A DNA stretch of 64,000 bases from CAIWHR01 sp963708855 (GCA_963708855.1 CAVPUM010000008.1:186001-250000), one strand, 5' to 3'. Shown: positions 19,433-28,963, numbered from the stretch's first letter. Translations and numbers: made by a program. The notes: generated by a model from the sequence alone, not told the origin.

Positions 19433-19855
19433 TCAGCCCTTGCAGTTGTCCCTGACCCATGCTTCCAGCCGCTGACGCTCCCTCAAGAGAGCTGCATCGT
19501 CCATGGCCGTGCGCTGGCCTTGCGCATCGGTGGTGTAGATTACGAGCTGGCTGGACTGCCCCAGCGTGATGATCTGACCGCGGATCCTTTCGCACTGCTC
19601 GCGGTTCAGATTGGCCTCGACCCGGGCTTTCGCCGCCTTGGCTTCCTCCTCGGCGCGAAGCAACTTCTGCTGCTTGATCTCGGCGTCCTTGCTCGCGAGC
19701 TCCTTCACCGCATTCGGGTTGGCGGGCGGAGGCGGGGCGTCGATCGCTTCCACCTTGAAGTTGCCCGTGGGCCGCTGGTCGGAATAGATGACCCGGCCGT
19801 TGGCGTCGGTCCACTTGTAGGTCGTGGCCGACGCGGGGGCACCGGCGATCAGCAA
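19433..19855 (-). CDS. Exported DUF4124-domain protein (start uncertain)
   Basis: The DUF4124 motif TTYKWTDANGRVIYSDQRPTG follows a signal peptide, then a coiled, charged region (ASKDAEIKQQKLLRAEEEAK) and a C-terminal WVRDNCKG. Function of the family is unknown; it is common in gamma- and betaproteobacteria. TTG 19855 gives a truncated signal peptide. The hydrophobic stretch LRAFAPWCAGLCAAALLIAGAPASA extends upstream in frame to about 19900 with only a CTG as possible start. An upstream ATG lies in another frame, so an indel near 19900 is likely. Confidence 0.72.
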   Translation of the reverse strand: MLIAGAPASATTYKWTDANGRVIYSDQRPTGNFKVEAIDAPPPPANPNAVKELASKDAEIKQQKLLRAEEEAKAAKARVEANLNREQCERIRGQIITLGQSSQLVIYTTDAQGQRTAMDDAALLRERQRLEAWVRDNCKG

Positions 19856-20092
19856 CGCGGCCGCGCAAAGCCCCGCGCACCATGGCGCGAATGCCCGCAG
19901 AGGGCGGATGGGGCCAGACTCGATGTCACGGCCATCGTTGGCATGCTCACCTCGACATGTTTTATGACAATGGCAAGGTAATCCAACTGCGGTCGCACGT
20001 CAAACCCGCGGGGCGGTTTCAACCGACGCCCGGCGACGTTGTGTCGCATCGATGGTGCGGACGGCGTGGTTTTCCGGTCTCGGCGACGCGGG

Positions 20093-20098
20093 TATAAT
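20093..20098 (+). promoter_or_regulatory. -10 box of the guaB promoter
   Basis: A perfect TATAAT at 20093-20098 lies 28 nt before the guaB ATG and 13 nt before the AGGAG ribosome binding site. The -35 region (about 20070-20075) is weak (TTTTCC). Confidence 0.45.
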
Positions 20099-20125
20099 CC
20101 GTTTTTGCGCATAGGAGAAAGTCAC

Positions 20126-21592
20126 ATGCGTGCCGCCCGGAAAGCACTGACGTTCGACGACGTCCTGCTGGTTCCCGCGCATTCCCTGGTCGTCCCCAAC
20201 GATGTCAGCCTGAAAAGCCGGCTCACCGCGAGCGTCGGGCTCAACATCCCGCTGCTGTCGGCGGCGATGGACACGGTGACCGAAACCCGCCTCGCCATCG
20301 CCATCGCGCAGGAAGGCGGGCTGGGTGTAGTGCACAAGAACATGCCGCCGGCCAAGCAGGCCGCCGAAGTCGCCAAGGTCAAGCGTTTCGAGAGCGGTGT
20401 GGTCAAGGATCCGATCACGATTCCGCCGACGATGTCGGTGCGCGAGGTGCTCGCGCTGACCCGACAACACCGGATCTCGGGATTGCCGGTCGTCGACGGC
20501 AAGCGCGTCGTCGGCATCGTGACCAACCGCGATCTGCGGTTCGAGACGAACCTCGACCAGCCCGCATCGAGCATCATGACCAAGGGCGACCGGCTGGTCA
20601 CGGTTCCCGAAGGCACGGATCTCGAGCGCGCCAAGGCGCTGATGCACCAGCACCGGCTCGAGCGTGTGCTGGTCGTCAACGATGCAATGGAATTGCGCGG
20701 CCTCATCACCGTCAAGGACATCCTCAAGTCCACCGAGCATCCGCTCGCATCCAAGGACGAGCTCGGACGGCTGCGCGTGGGCGCTGCCGTGGGAACGGGA
20801 GGCGACACCGAGGAGCGGGCCGAGGCGCTGGTCCATGCCGGCGTCGACGTGCTTGTCGTCGATACTTCGCATGGCCATTCGCAGGCGGTGCTCGATCGCG
20901 TGCAGTGGATCAAGAAGCGTTTTCCGCACGTGCAGGTCATTGGCGGCAACATCGCGACGGCGGACGGCGCCAGGGCCATGGCCGACCACGGCGCGGATGC
21001 GGTGAAAGTGGGGGTCGGCCCGGGGTCGATCTGCACGACGCGCATCGTCGCCGGTGTGGGTGTGCCCCAGATCTCGGCCATCCAGTTTGCCGTCGATGGG
21101 GCCGCGCGCGCCGGCCTCCCAGTCGTCGCGGATGGCGGAATCCGCTATTCGGGCGACATCGCCAAGGCGCTGGCCGCTGGAGCATCCTCCGTGATGCTCG
21201 GCAGCCTGTTCGCCGGCACCGAGGAGGCCCCGGGCGAAACCGAGCTCTACCAGGGCCGCTCCTACAAGAGCTATCGCGGCATGGGCTCCCTCGGCGCCAT
21301 GCAGGAGGGAAGCTCCGACCGCTATTTCCAGGATGCCGAAGGCGAGGGCGCCGCCGAAAGGCTCGTGCCGCAGGGCATCGAGGGCCGCGTTCCGTACAAG
21401 GGCGCGCTCTCCGCGGTGATCCACCAGCTGATGGGCGGCCTGCGGGCGGCCATGGGCTACTGCGGATGCCAGACAATCGACGAATTGCACGCCCGGGCCG
21501 AGTTCGTGGAAATTACCTCCGCCGGCATCCGCGAGTCGCACGTGCACGACGTCCAGATCGTGAAAGAGGCTCCCAACTACCGCGTCGAGTGA
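20126..21592 (+). CDS. guaB: Inosine-5'-monophosphate dehydrogenase
   Basis: 488 residues. Oxidises IMP to XMP, the first committed step to GMP. The N-terminal LTFDDVLLVPAHSLVVP, two CBS domains (about residues 90-205), and the active-site loop GVGPGSICTTRIVAG with catalytic Cys303 are all present, followed by the YRGMGSLGAM flap. ATG 20126 is preceded by AGGAGAAA. guaA follows 55 nt downstream, so both GMP-forming steps are in one unit. Confidence 0.98.
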   Translation: MRAARKALTFDDVLLVPAHSLVVPNDVSLKSRLTASVGLNIPLLSAAMDTVTETRLAIAIAQEGGLGVVHKNMPPAKQAAEVAKVKRFESGVVKDPITIPPTMSVREVLALTRQHRISGLPVVDGKRVVGIVTNRDLRFETNLDQPASSIMTKGDRLVTVPEGTDLERAKALMHQHRLERVLVVNDAMELRGLITVKDILKSTEHPLASKDELGRLRVGAAVGTGGDTEERAEALVHAGVDVLVVDTSHGHSQAVLDRVQWIKKRFPHVQVIGGNIATADGARAMADHGADAVKVGVGPGSICTTRIVAGVGVPQISAIQFAVDGAARAGLPVVADGGIRYSGDIAKALAAGASSVMLGSLFAGTEEAPGETELYQGRSYKSYRGMGSLGAMQEGSSDRYFQDAEGEGAAERLVPQGIEGRVPYKGALSAVIHQLMGGLRAAMGYCGCQTIDELHARAEFVEITSAGIRESHVHDVQIVKEAPNYRVE

Positions 21593-21647
21593 CTTCGCCG
21601 GTGCAAAGCCGCTGCGGGGCCTGTCTTCCTTGTTGCCTGGTGATTCG

Positions 21648-23252
21648 ATGGCCGCACCGTCCCACTCCCGGATCCTGATCCTCGACTTCGGCGCGCAGTA
21701 CACGCAGCTGATCGCGCGCCGGCTGCGCGAGACGCACGTCTACTGCGAGATCCATCCTTACGACGTCGGCGACGACTTCGTCCGCCGTTTTGCGCCCAGG
21801 GGCATCGTCCTGTCCGGCGGGCCGAACAGCGTGACCGAGGGCGACACGCCCCGCGCGCCCGAAGCCGTGTGGTCGCAGGGCGTGCCGGTGCTCGGGATCT
21901 GCTACGGGATGCAGACGATGGCGGCGCAGCTGGGCGGCTCGGTCGAGCCCGGGCGCGTGCGCGAATTCGGCTACGCCGAGGTCCGCGCGCGCGGGCATTC
22001 GAAGCTCTTCGGCGGGATCGAGGACCGCCGCAACGCCGAGGGCCACGGACTGCTCGACGTCTGGATGAGCCACGGCGACAAGGTCACCGCGCTGCCGCCC
22101 GGATTCAGCGCGATCGCGAGCAGCGACGCCTGCGCAATCGCGGGGATGGCCGATCCCGCGCGCGGCTTCTATGCCGTGCAGTTTCATCCCGAAGTCACGC
22201 ACACGAAGCAGGGCGCGGCCATTCTCGCGCGTTTCGCGCACGACATCTGCGGCTGCGCGCAGGACTGGAACATGAAGGATTACGTCGCCGAGGCCGTGGC
22301 GGCCATCCGCGCGCAGGTCGGCACGGAGAAGGTCATCCTGGGCCTTTCCGGCGGAGTCGACTCGTCGGTCGCGGCCGCGCTCATCCACAAGGCAATCGGC
22401 GACCAGCTCACCTGCGTGTTCGTCGACCACGGCCTGCTTCGCCAGGACGAAGCCGCGCAGGTGCTCGACACTTTCGCCCGCAACCTCGGCGTCCGCGTGA
22501 TTCACGTCGACGCCGCCGACGAGATGTACGCGGCGCTCGACGGCGTCGCCGATCCCGAGCAGAAGCGGCGGATCATCGGTCGCCTGTTCGTCGACGTCTT
22601 CCAGCGCGAATCGGCGAGGCTGGCCGAGCGCGGGACCGCCGCGAAATGGCTGGCGCAGGGAACCATCTATCCCGACGTCATCGAATCGGCCGGCGCCAAG
22701 ACCAAGAAGGCGCACACGATCAAGTCCCACCACAACGTCGGCGGCTTGCCCGAGACGCTGCACCTGAAGCTACTCGAGCCGCTGCGGGAGCTCTTCAAGG
22801 ACGAAGTGCGCGAGCTGGGACAGGCACTCGGCCTGCCGCGCGAGATGGTGTTCCGTCATCCGTTCCCGGGCCCGGGCCTGGGCGTGCGCATCCTGGGCGC
22901 GGTGACGCGCGAGCACGCCGATCTCCTGCGCCGCGCCGACGCGATCTTCATCGACGAGCTGCGGCTCGCGCGCGATGCGCGCGGCGCGACCTGGTACGAC
23001 CTGACCGCACAGGCGTTCGCCGTCTTCCTGCCGGTCCGCTCGGTCGGCGTGATGGGCGACGGCCGCACCTACGAGCACGTCGTCGCGCTGCGCGCCGTGC
23101 AGACCACCGATTTCATGACGGCGCACTGGGCCCCGCTACCGTTCGACCTCCTCGGCAAGGTGTCGAACCGGATCATCAACGAGGTGCGCGGCATCAACCG
23201 CGTCGTCTACGACATTTCCGGCAAGCCGCCGGCAACGATCGAGTGGGAATGA
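21648..23252 (+). CDS. guaA: GMP synthase (glutamine-hydrolysing)
   Basis: 534 residues. Converts XMP to GMP. The glutamine amidotransferase domain has the nucleophile Cys85 in GICYGMQTM and His/Glu in FHPEVTHT; the ATP-pyrophosphatase domain starts with the LSGGVDSSVAA P-loop; the C-terminal dimerisation domain ends GKPPATIEWE, the universal GuaA terminus. ATG 21648 starts 7 residues before ILILDFGAQYT; another in-frame start at 21630 is possible. Confidence 0.98.
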   Translation: MAAPSHSRILILDFGAQYTQLIARRLRETHVYCEIHPYDVGDDFVRRFAPRGIVLSGGPNSVTEGDTPRAPEAVWSQGVPVLGICYGMQTMAAQLGGSVEPGRVREFGYAEVRARGHSKLFGGIEDRRNAEGHGLLDVWMSHGDKVTALPPGFSAIASSDACAIAGMADPARGFYAVQFHPEVTHTKQGAAILARFAHDICGCAQDWNMKDYVAEAVAAIRAQVGTEKVILGLSGGVDSSVAAALIHKAIGDQLTCVFVDHGLLRQDEAAQVLDTFARNLGVRVIHVDAADEMYAALDGVADPEQKRRIIGRLFVDVFQRESARLAERGTAAKWLAQGTIYPDVIESAGAKTKKAHTIKSHHNVGGLPETLHLKLLEPLRELFKDEVRELGQALGLPREMVFRHPFPGPGLGVRILGAVTREHADLLRRADAIFIDELRLARDARGATWYDLTAQAFAVFLPVRSVGVMGDGRTYEHVVALRAVQTTDFMTAHWAPLPFDLLGKVSNRIINEVRGINRVVYDISGKPPATIEWE

Positions 23253-23259
23253 GGCTGGG

Positions 23260-23291
23260 TTCGTCCGGGGACGGTCGCGATCCCCGACGAA
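23260..23291 (+). terminator. Hairpin downstream of guaA
   Basis: TTCGTC-C-GGGGA pairs with TCCCC-GACGAA: 11 bp with one bulged C and a 9-nt loop, 7 nt after the guaA stop. There is no T run, so it may be a 3'-end stabiliser or a weak terminator. Confidence 0.4.
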
Positions 23292-23383
23292 GCAAGTCCA
23301 ACGGCGCTGCCGTTTCGCTGGCCTGCCAGCGCCGCGAGCCACCACGCGATCCGTGATCCGGTCGCGGCCCGTCCTCATCGCTC

Positions 23384-25099
23384 CTAGCCGGGTACCGTCG
23401 CGGCCTGCGGCGGGGCAAAACGCTCCAGAACATGGCGTGCCATGCCGTTCGCCAACTCTTCCTCGCCAAAGAATACCGTGCCAATCCCGTCGCTGCGCAA
23501 CAATTGCGATTCGTCCTCGCTATGGGTGCGCAGCACGACTTCGATGTCCGGGTTGAGTTTGCGCGCGGCATCGGCCATCTGCCGGACGTTGAGCGCGTCG
23601 GGTGTGGCGACAACGAGCATGGCCGCGTCGGCAATGTGCGCCTGGATCAGCACCGCCGGCTCGGCGGCGTTCCCCGAAACGGCCGCGACCCCCTTCCTGC
23701 GCAGATCTTCGACCAGCTCGCGATTCTGTTCCGCGACCACATAGGGGATGCCACGCGCATCCAGCGCCCGGGCAATGCGGCGTCCTACCCGCCCATATCC
23801 GACCAGGACAACCTGGCCTTCGAGGTATTTGCGTTCGGTGCTCATGGGCAGTTCGGCAAGCGGGTCTTGCCGCCGTTCCAGACGGCGGGCCAGTTCCGAG
23901 CGGTTGAGCACCCAGCGTCGGAACGGCTCGATGGCGGCGAACAGGAAGGGATTCAACGCAATCGAGATCAGCGCACCTGCGAGCACCAGGCTCATGCCCT
24001 CGGCCGGCAGCAGGCCGAGCGACAAGCCCAAACCGGCCAGAATGAAAGAGAACTCCCCGATCTGCGCAAGGCTGGCGGCGACGGTCAGTACCGTATTGAG
24101 GGGGTAACGGAATGCGATCACGAGCGCCGCCGCCGCGAGTGATTTGCCGACGATGATGATGGCGACAACGCCAAGCACGTGGAGCGGCTTCTCGATCAGG
24201 ATCGCGGGTTCGAACAACATGCCCACCGACACGAAAAACAGCACCGAGAAGGCATCGCGCAGCGGCAACGACTCTTCCGCCGCGCGGTGGCTGAGCTCGG
24301 ATTCACGCATCACCATGCCGGCGAAAAATGCGCCGAGAGCGAACGACACGCTGAACAGTTCCGACGCGCCGTAGGCGATGCCGGTCGCGGTCGCGATGAC
24401 GGACAAGGTGAACAGCTCGCGCGAACCCGTGCGCGCCACCTGCCACAGCAGCCACGGAAGCACGCGACGGCCGACGATCAGCATCAGGGCGACGAAAGCC
24501 GAAACCTGCAGCAGCGTTTGCCCGATGGTCGTCCAGAGGGGCCCGGCGTCTTCGGCCCGGGCGACCGCGCCTCCAAGCAGGTTCGCGAGCGGAGGCAGCA
24601 GGACCAGGACCAGCACCGTTGCCAGATCCTCGACCACCAGCCAGCCAACCGCGATCCGGCCATTCATCGAATCGAGCACGCCCCGGGCTTCGAGCGCCTT
24701 GAGCAGGACCACCGTGCTCGCGCACGATAGCGACAGCCCGAAGATCAGCCCGCTCCCGGGCCTCCATCCCCACCACCACGCCAAGCCCATTCCCAGCGCC
24801 GTCGCCATCCCCATCTGCACGACGGCACCGGGAATGGCAATGCGCTTCACCGCAAGCAGGTCGTTGAGCGAAAAGTGGAGTCCTACCCCGAACATCAGCA
24901 ACATGACGCCGATTTCCGACAATTGCGACGCCATATGCACGTCGGCCACGAAGCCGGGCGTTGCCGGGCCGATGATGATGCCGGCAACCAGGTAGCCGAC
25001 CAGCGCCGGCACCTTGATCCGCTCGGCGACGAACCCGAGAGTCAAAGCGACGCCGAAGGCGGCGACAATGGTGGTGATAAGCGAAATGTCGTGATCCAT
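23384..25099 (-). CDS. CPA2-family monovalent cation:proton antiporter with TrkA-N domain (KefB/YbaL type)
   Basis: 571 residues. About 12 transmembrane helices (residues 5-390) form the Na/H-exchanger domain, including VPALVGYLVAGIIIGP and SCASTVVLLKALE. A cytoplasmic TrkA-N (RCK) Rossmann domain follows, with VVLVGYGRVGRRIARAL as the nucleotide-binding loop. Such proteins exchange K+ or Na+ for H+ and are gated by nucleotides or thiols. Whether it is closer to YbaL or KefB/C cannot be decided by eye. The ATG at 25099 is preceded by GAAGGGACAG. Confidence 0.87.
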   Translation of the reverse strand: MDHDISLITTIVAAFGVALTLGFVAERIKVPALVGYLVAGIIIGPATPGFVADVHMASQLSEIGVMLLMFGVGLHFSLNDLLAVKRIAIPGAVVQMGMATALGMGLAWWWGWRPGSGLIFGLSLSCASTVVLLKALEARGVLDSMNGRIAVGWLVVEDLATVLVLVLLPPLANLLGGAVARAEDAGPLWTTIGQTLLQVSAFVALMLIVGRRVLPWLLWQVARTGSRELFTLSVIATATGIAYGASELFSVSFALGAFFAGMVMRESELSHRAAEESLPLRDAFSVLFFVSVGMLFEPAILIEKPLHVLGVVAIIIVGKSLAAAALVIAFRYPLNTVLTVAASLAQIGEFSFILAGLGLSLGLLPAEGMSLVLAGALISIALNPFLFAAIEPFRRWVLNRSELARRLERRQDPLAELPMSTERKYLEGQVVLVGYGRVGRRIARALDARGIPYVVAEQNRELVEDLRRKGVAAVSGNAAEPAVLIQAHIADAAMLVVATPDALNVRQMADAARKLNPDIEVVLRTHSEDESQLLRSDGIGTVFFGEEELANGMARHVLERFAPPQAATVPG

Positions 25100-25336
25100 T
25101 CTGTCCCTTCGTCGGGCATCCGGATGAACGTTGCTGGCGTAACAGCTGTCGCCCGGCCGGTGGTTTTGATTGTGGCACAACGTGCAGGTGGAACCATGAG
25201 GACGGGAAGTGCAAGGCCAAATCCTGTCGACGAACGAACGCGAGTCGGGCATTCTTGGGGGTATTCAGCTCGGCAATGCGCTGCTGATGCGGAAGTCAAG
25301 TGAATGGCCCGGTCCCGAATCACCTACCTCTCGAAG

Positions 25337-25790
25337 ATGCCGGCAAGTGACGAAGAATGGATGGCCGAGGCGCTGGCGCTCGCCCGGGCCGCGGGCGCAC
25401 GGGGCGAAGTGCCTGTGGGCGCGGTCGTCGTGAAGGACGGCGCGATCGTCGGTCGCGGCGGCAACGCGCCGATCGCCCGGCAACGACCCGACCGCGCACG
25501 CCGAGATCGCGGCGCTGCGCGAGGCCGGAAGCGCCCTCGGCAACTACCGTTTGCCCGGCTGCGATCTCTATGTGACGATCGAGCCCTGCGCAATGTGCGC
25601 CGGCGCGATCATGCACGCCCGGATCGGGCGCGTCGTGTTCGGGGCGCGCGATCCCAAGACGGGCGCCTGCGGGTCGGTGATCGATCTCTTCGCGGAGCCG
25701 CGCCTCAATCACCACACGACGGCTCTGGGCGGCGTTCGGGCCGAGGAATGCGGCGGGCTCCTCGCCCGATTCTTCGCGGAACGACGATGA
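25337..25790 (+). CDS. tadA: tRNA-specific adenosine deaminase TadA (frame broken once)
   Basis: Makes inosine at the wobble position of tRNA-Arg(ACG). The N-terminal part (DEEWMAEALALARAAGARGEVPVGAVVV) and the C-terminal part (YVTIEPCAMCAGAIMHARIGRVVFGARDPK) lie in two frames. Removing one base at about 25481 (CCCGGCAACGACC) restores the zinc and catalytic motif TAHAEIAALREAG. The PCAMC cysteines complete the zinc site. ldcA follows after 13 nt. tadA is normally essential, so the break is probably a sequencing error. Confidence 0.88.
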
Positions 25791-25803
25791 GCCGGCGGCA
25801 CTG

Positions 25804-26745
25804 ATGAATCCGAGCCTCGGCATCGGACTCTACGCGCCCGCCGGCTTCGTCACGAACCCGGCGGCGCTGGAACGGGCCGTGGCCCGGCTGTCGGTCCTGG
25901 GCCACCGGGTGATCGTCGATGCCACCTGCAGGACACGCTACGAGCGGTTTTCCGCCACGGACGACGAACGCCTCGCGGCGATCGCCCGGATGGCGGACGA
26001 TCCACGGATCGAAATCGCCATCGCGGCGCGTGGCGGCTATGGCTGGTCGCGCCTCCTCGACCGCATCGATTTCCACGCCGTTGCCGCAAAGGGAAAGCGC
26101 TGGCTCGGCCACAGCGACTTCACGGCCTTTCAGCTCGCCGCGCTGGCGCATGCCGGAATGACGACGTTCGCCGGTCCCATGGCCGTTTCCGATTTCGGCG
26201 CCGCGACGCCGTCGGCCTTCACGCTCGACCATTGCTGGGGCCTGCTGGGCAGCGATCGCTACGACGTGGATTGCGCGCTCGACGGGCCCGACTTCGAAGG
26301 CGAGGGAACGCTGTGGGGCGGCAACCTTGCCATGGTGGCGCATCTCGCGGGCACGCCGCATTTGCCGCGCGTGGACCACGGCATTCTGTTCCTCGAGGAC
26401 ATCAACGAGCATCCATACCGGATCGAGCGGATGCTCTATCAGCTTCATTTCGCGGGGATTCTGGCGCGGCAGCGCGCGGTGCTTCTCGGCACCTTCAACG
26501 ATTACGACCTCGGTCCGAACGACAACGGCTACGACGCGGCGGCGATGGTCGCCCATTTTCGCGCAACGCTCGGCGTGCACCTCTACACCGGCCTGCCGTT
26601 CGGGCACGTCCCGGAAAAGCTCACGCTGCCTGTGGGCGGACATTGCGCGCTGACGGTGCGCGACGGCCGCGCGCAGCTCGCCTTCAGCGACTACGGTCAG
26701 CGCCGCGCAGTGCCGCCCGCCGCCGTCGATAGCGCAAAACGGTAG
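25804..26745 (+). CDS. ldcA: Muramoyltetrapeptide carboxypeptidase (LD-carboxypeptidase A)
   Basis: 313 residues, peptidase family S66. Removes the terminal D-alanine from murein tetrapeptides during cell-wall recycling in the cytoplasm. The nucleophile is Ser104 in WLGHSDFTAFQL; GGYGWSRLL, GTLWGGNLAMV and GHVPEKLTLPVG contain the other conserved residues. It lies 13 nt after tadA. The 3' end overlaps the convergent NRDE gene by 49 nt. Confidence 0.92.
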   Translation: MNPSLGIGLYAPAGFVTNPAALERAVARLSVLGHRVIVDATCRTRYERFSATDDERLAAIARMADDPRIEIAIAARGGYGWSRLLDRIDFHAVAAKGKRWLGHSDFTAFQLAALAHAGMTTFAGPMAVSDFGAATPSAFTLDHCWGLLGSDRYDVDCALDGPDFEGEGTLWGGNLAMVAHLAGTPHLPRVDHGILFLEDINEHPYRIERMLYQLHFAGILARQRAVLLGTFNDYDLGPNDNGYDAAAMVAHFRATLGVHLYTGLPFGHVPEKLTLPVGGHCALTVRDGRAQLAFSDYGQRRAVPPAAVDSAKR

Positions 26746-27491
26746 TCGACTTCGCCGGCGACGGCGCCCGCCGGATCGAAGCTGCGCTCGACGAAACGCA
26801 CGTTCCCCTCCGGATCGATGGTGACGATGGTCGAGCAGCGCGTGCCGTAGGTCGGGCTGACGATGAACGGCGCCGACAGCATCCGCTCCCACTCGAGCGG
26901 TACGCCGGTTGCCGGGAGAGCGTCGTCGGGCGCGCGCTCGGTATCCCGCAGCAGCGCAAAGACCGGCGCCAGATCATCGGCGCGCCCGGCATCGGCGCAC
27001 CAGCGCGCGAACGCGTTCTTGGTGCGTCCGATCTTGGGCCATGGCGTATCGAGCAGGTGATTTGACACGCCATAGATACCGGACGCCAGCCGCGTCGGCG
27101 ACGACGATACGCGATTCGAGCCCCAGAGCAGCTCGGACGCGCCGCCGGCAACCAGATTGAAACCATTGTGGCGGCTGCCGTCGGCGACGAGTGCCGGCAG
27201 CGCGACCGACGGCATGGCGTCCGCGCCTAGCAATCGCGGCACAAAGGCGCCGCGCGAGGGCGCGCCTGGATCGTGCCGCGATGGCTCACGCACGTTGGTG
27301 AGCAATGCGAAGCGCCCGCGGCGGTCGACCCCGAGCCAGGTGCCTCCCTCCTTGAGGTCGCGCCCGGCGAGGATGCCTGTGTCCCACCACGCCGCCGGCG
27401 CGGCGGGACGGGTGTGGTACTCATCGCGATTCGCCGCGATGACGACCTGGCACCTTGGGTGTACGCCGAAGGCGATCAGCGCGAGGCACAT
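26697..27491 (-). CDS. NRDE-family (TANGO2-like) protein
   Basis: 264 residues. The N-terminus MCLALIAFGVHPRCQVVIAANRDEYHTRP contains the NRDE motif with the initial Cys-2, which suggests an Ntn-hydrolase-like fold. GTWLGVDRRGRFALLTNVREP, NGFNLVAGG and SNHLLDTPWPK are conserved in bacterial relatives of TANGO2. Its reaction is not established. It is the last gene of a minus-strand run ygfZ-DUF4936-NRDE. Confidence 0.85.
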   Translation of the reverse strand: MCLALIAFGVHPRCQVVIAANRDEYHTRPAAPAAWWDTGILAGRDLKEGGTWLGVDRRGRFALLTNVREPSRHDPGAPSRGAFVPRLLGADAMPSVALPALVADGSRHNGFNLVAGGASELLWGSNRVSSSPTRLASGIYGVSNHLLDTPWPKIGRTKNAFARWCADAGRADDLAPVFALLRDTERAPDDALPATGVPLEWERMLSAPFIVSPTYGTRCSTIVTIDPEGNVRFVERSFDPAGAVAGEVDYRFALSTAAGGTARR

Positions 27492-27521
27492 GGGACGATG
27501 ATTGGGGCGGAGGGCAACATC

Positions 27522-27845
27522 TCAACTCCGCGTCCTGCGAGAGAGCGGCGGCAGAGCGCCGAAGCTTTCGACGTGCCGTTGTCCATCGCGCGCCAGCAGC
27601 ATGGCACCGTGCTTCGCCGCGAGTGTCGCAAGGGTGCGCCGGAAGGTCGCCGTGCGGGCAACGGGCGTGTAGATTTCCATCCACGTCGATGGATCGTCGC
27701 ACCGGGCAAGCAGGCCGCCCTGCACACCGGTGCGCACCTCGACCTCGGCGATGAGCGCGTGGATGCGCGCCCGCGCCGGAGCCGTATCCGCGGTGACGCG
27801 ATAATAGACGCAGACGCAGAATTGCGTCGCTGCCCGCGTGCCCAT
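27522..27845 (-). CDS. Small DUF4936-like protein
   Basis: 107 residues from ATG 27845. The start MGTRAATQFCVCVYYRV, then TGVQGGLLARCDDPSTWMEIYTPV, resembles DUF4936, a short ferredoxin-like-fold family found beside ygfZ in betaproteobacteria. No signal peptide or membrane segment is seen. It begins 11 nt after the ygfZ stop and ends 30 nt before the NRDE gene, so all three are probably co-transcribed. Function unknown. Confidence 0.65.
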   Translation of the reverse strand: MGTRAATQFCVCVYYRVTADTAPARARIHALIAEVEVRTGVQGGLLARCDDPSTWMEIYTPVARTATFRRTLATLAAKHGAMLLARDGQRHVESFGALPPLSRRTRS

Positions 27846-27855
27846 GTTGCCCGGG

Positions 27856-28878
27856 TCAGGACAGGCGCCCGCGCGGCGCCGTCGCGGCAGGAATGGAGTA
27901 AGGAAGCGGAAGGGAGACGAGCGGCGGGCCGTCGGGCGCGCGAAGGCGCGCGTCGCCTCGTTCCTGTGCGGCGATCTGCAGCACCGCAAGCAGATCGCAT
28001 CCGCCGCCGGGAGCCCGCGCCGCGTTGACCACGGTGCCACAGGGTTGGGCGTCGAAGGCCGAACTGAATATCCTGTCCCCAGGGGCAACGTCCGGCAGGT
28101 CGGAGTGGAACAGGAACGTACGTTCCTTGAGCCGGCCGAGGTACTGTGTGCGGGCGATGATCTCCTGCCCGGTATAGCAGCCTTTCTGGAAATCGACGCC
28201 GCCGAGAACGTCCCAGTTCGCTGTCTGCGCCACGAACGAATCCTGCGTCGCAGCCGTGATGACCGGAACCCCGGCGCGGAGTGTGAGCCATTGCCAGACG
28301 TCGAATCCGGCTGCGGTGGCGCGAGCGGCGAGTTGCGCCAGCACCGCCTCCGCATCTTGCGCCGCCGCCAGCACGACGAAGCGCGGACCGGGGAGGCCGA
28401 GGACCGTCGCTCCCCCGACCGGTATCGCTTCGTGCAGCGCCGGGGTCGCTCCCAGAGCCATGCCCAGCGCGCTGGCCCCGGCAGGACCCCCGACGCCGAA
28501 ACGCCGCGTGTCGGCGGAAACATCCGTCAGCACGACCTTCGAGCGCAGTACGTACATCCGAAGCCGTTGCGCGACGGTATCGGCGATGTCCTCGGGCAGC
28601 AGCATCTCGAAGCGTTCGCCCGCGGCGAGACTGCGCCAGAGGACGAAATTGGCCAGCATCCGGCCCTTGGGCGAATTGAAGCTTCCGTACCGGCAGGTTG
28701 CCGGAGCAAGCCCCTTGACGTCGCATGAGAACTGACCCTGAAGGAACGATTCGGCATCGGCTCCCGCAATCGCGAGGACGCGAAGTGGCGCAAGGTCGCA
28801 GACGACCGCGCGGTCGCGCGCGGCGAGCAGGGCGGATTCGTCCTTGGGAGCTGTCTGGGAGGGGGCATTCGTCGTCAT
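27856..28878 (-). CDS. ygfZ: tRNA-modifying/iron-sulfur assembly protein YgfZ
   Basis: 340 residues from ATG 28878 (MTTNAPSQTAPKDESALLAA). Tetrahydrofolate-binding GcvT-like protein needed for maturation or repair of some Fe-S enzymes such as MiaB. The signature KGCYTGQEIIARTQYLGRLK with its key Cys is intact, as is FLQGQFSCDVKGL near the N-terminus. An upstream ATG (28950) in the same frame would add 24 atypical residues. First gene of the ygfZ-DUF4936-NRDE unit. Confidence 0.9.
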   Translation of the reverse strand: MTTNAPSQTAPKDESALLAARDRAVVCDLAPLRVLAIAGADAESFLQGQFSCDVKGLAPATCRYGSFNSPKGRMLANFVLWRSLAAGERFEMLLPEDIADTVAQRLRMYVLRSKVVLTDVSADTRRFGVGGPAGASALGMALGATPALHEAIPVGGATVLGLPGPRFVVLAAAQDAEAVLAQLAARATAAGFDVWQWLTLRAGVPVITAATQDSFVAQTANWDVLGGVDFQKGCYTGQEIIARTQYLGRLKERTFLFHSDLPDVAPGDRIFSSAFDAQPCGTVVNAARAPGGGCDLLAVLQIAAQERGDARLRAPDGPPLVSLPLPYSIPAATAPRGRLS

Positions 28879-28954
28879 GGCAGTGCGGGAAGCGGGTAAG
28901 GGGCCGGAAGCCATCGACGCGGCGACCCGCGGCTTCGCCGGCAGGAACATTTCC

Positions 28955-28963
28955 GTGTTAAAA
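28955..28963 (+). promoter_or_regulatory. Extended -10 element upstream of rpsB
   Basis: TGTTAAAAT reads as an extended -10 (TG-N-TAAAAT, with TAAAAT at 28958-28963). It would give a leader of roughly 170 nt before the rpsB ATG. Such leaders carry S2 autoregulation in enterobacteria; here the structure was not resolved. Confidence 0.4.

Noticed and set aside
19395..19883. 162-residue Gly/Arg-rich minus-strand frame
   Set aside because: It is the DUF4124 gene read one base out of frame.
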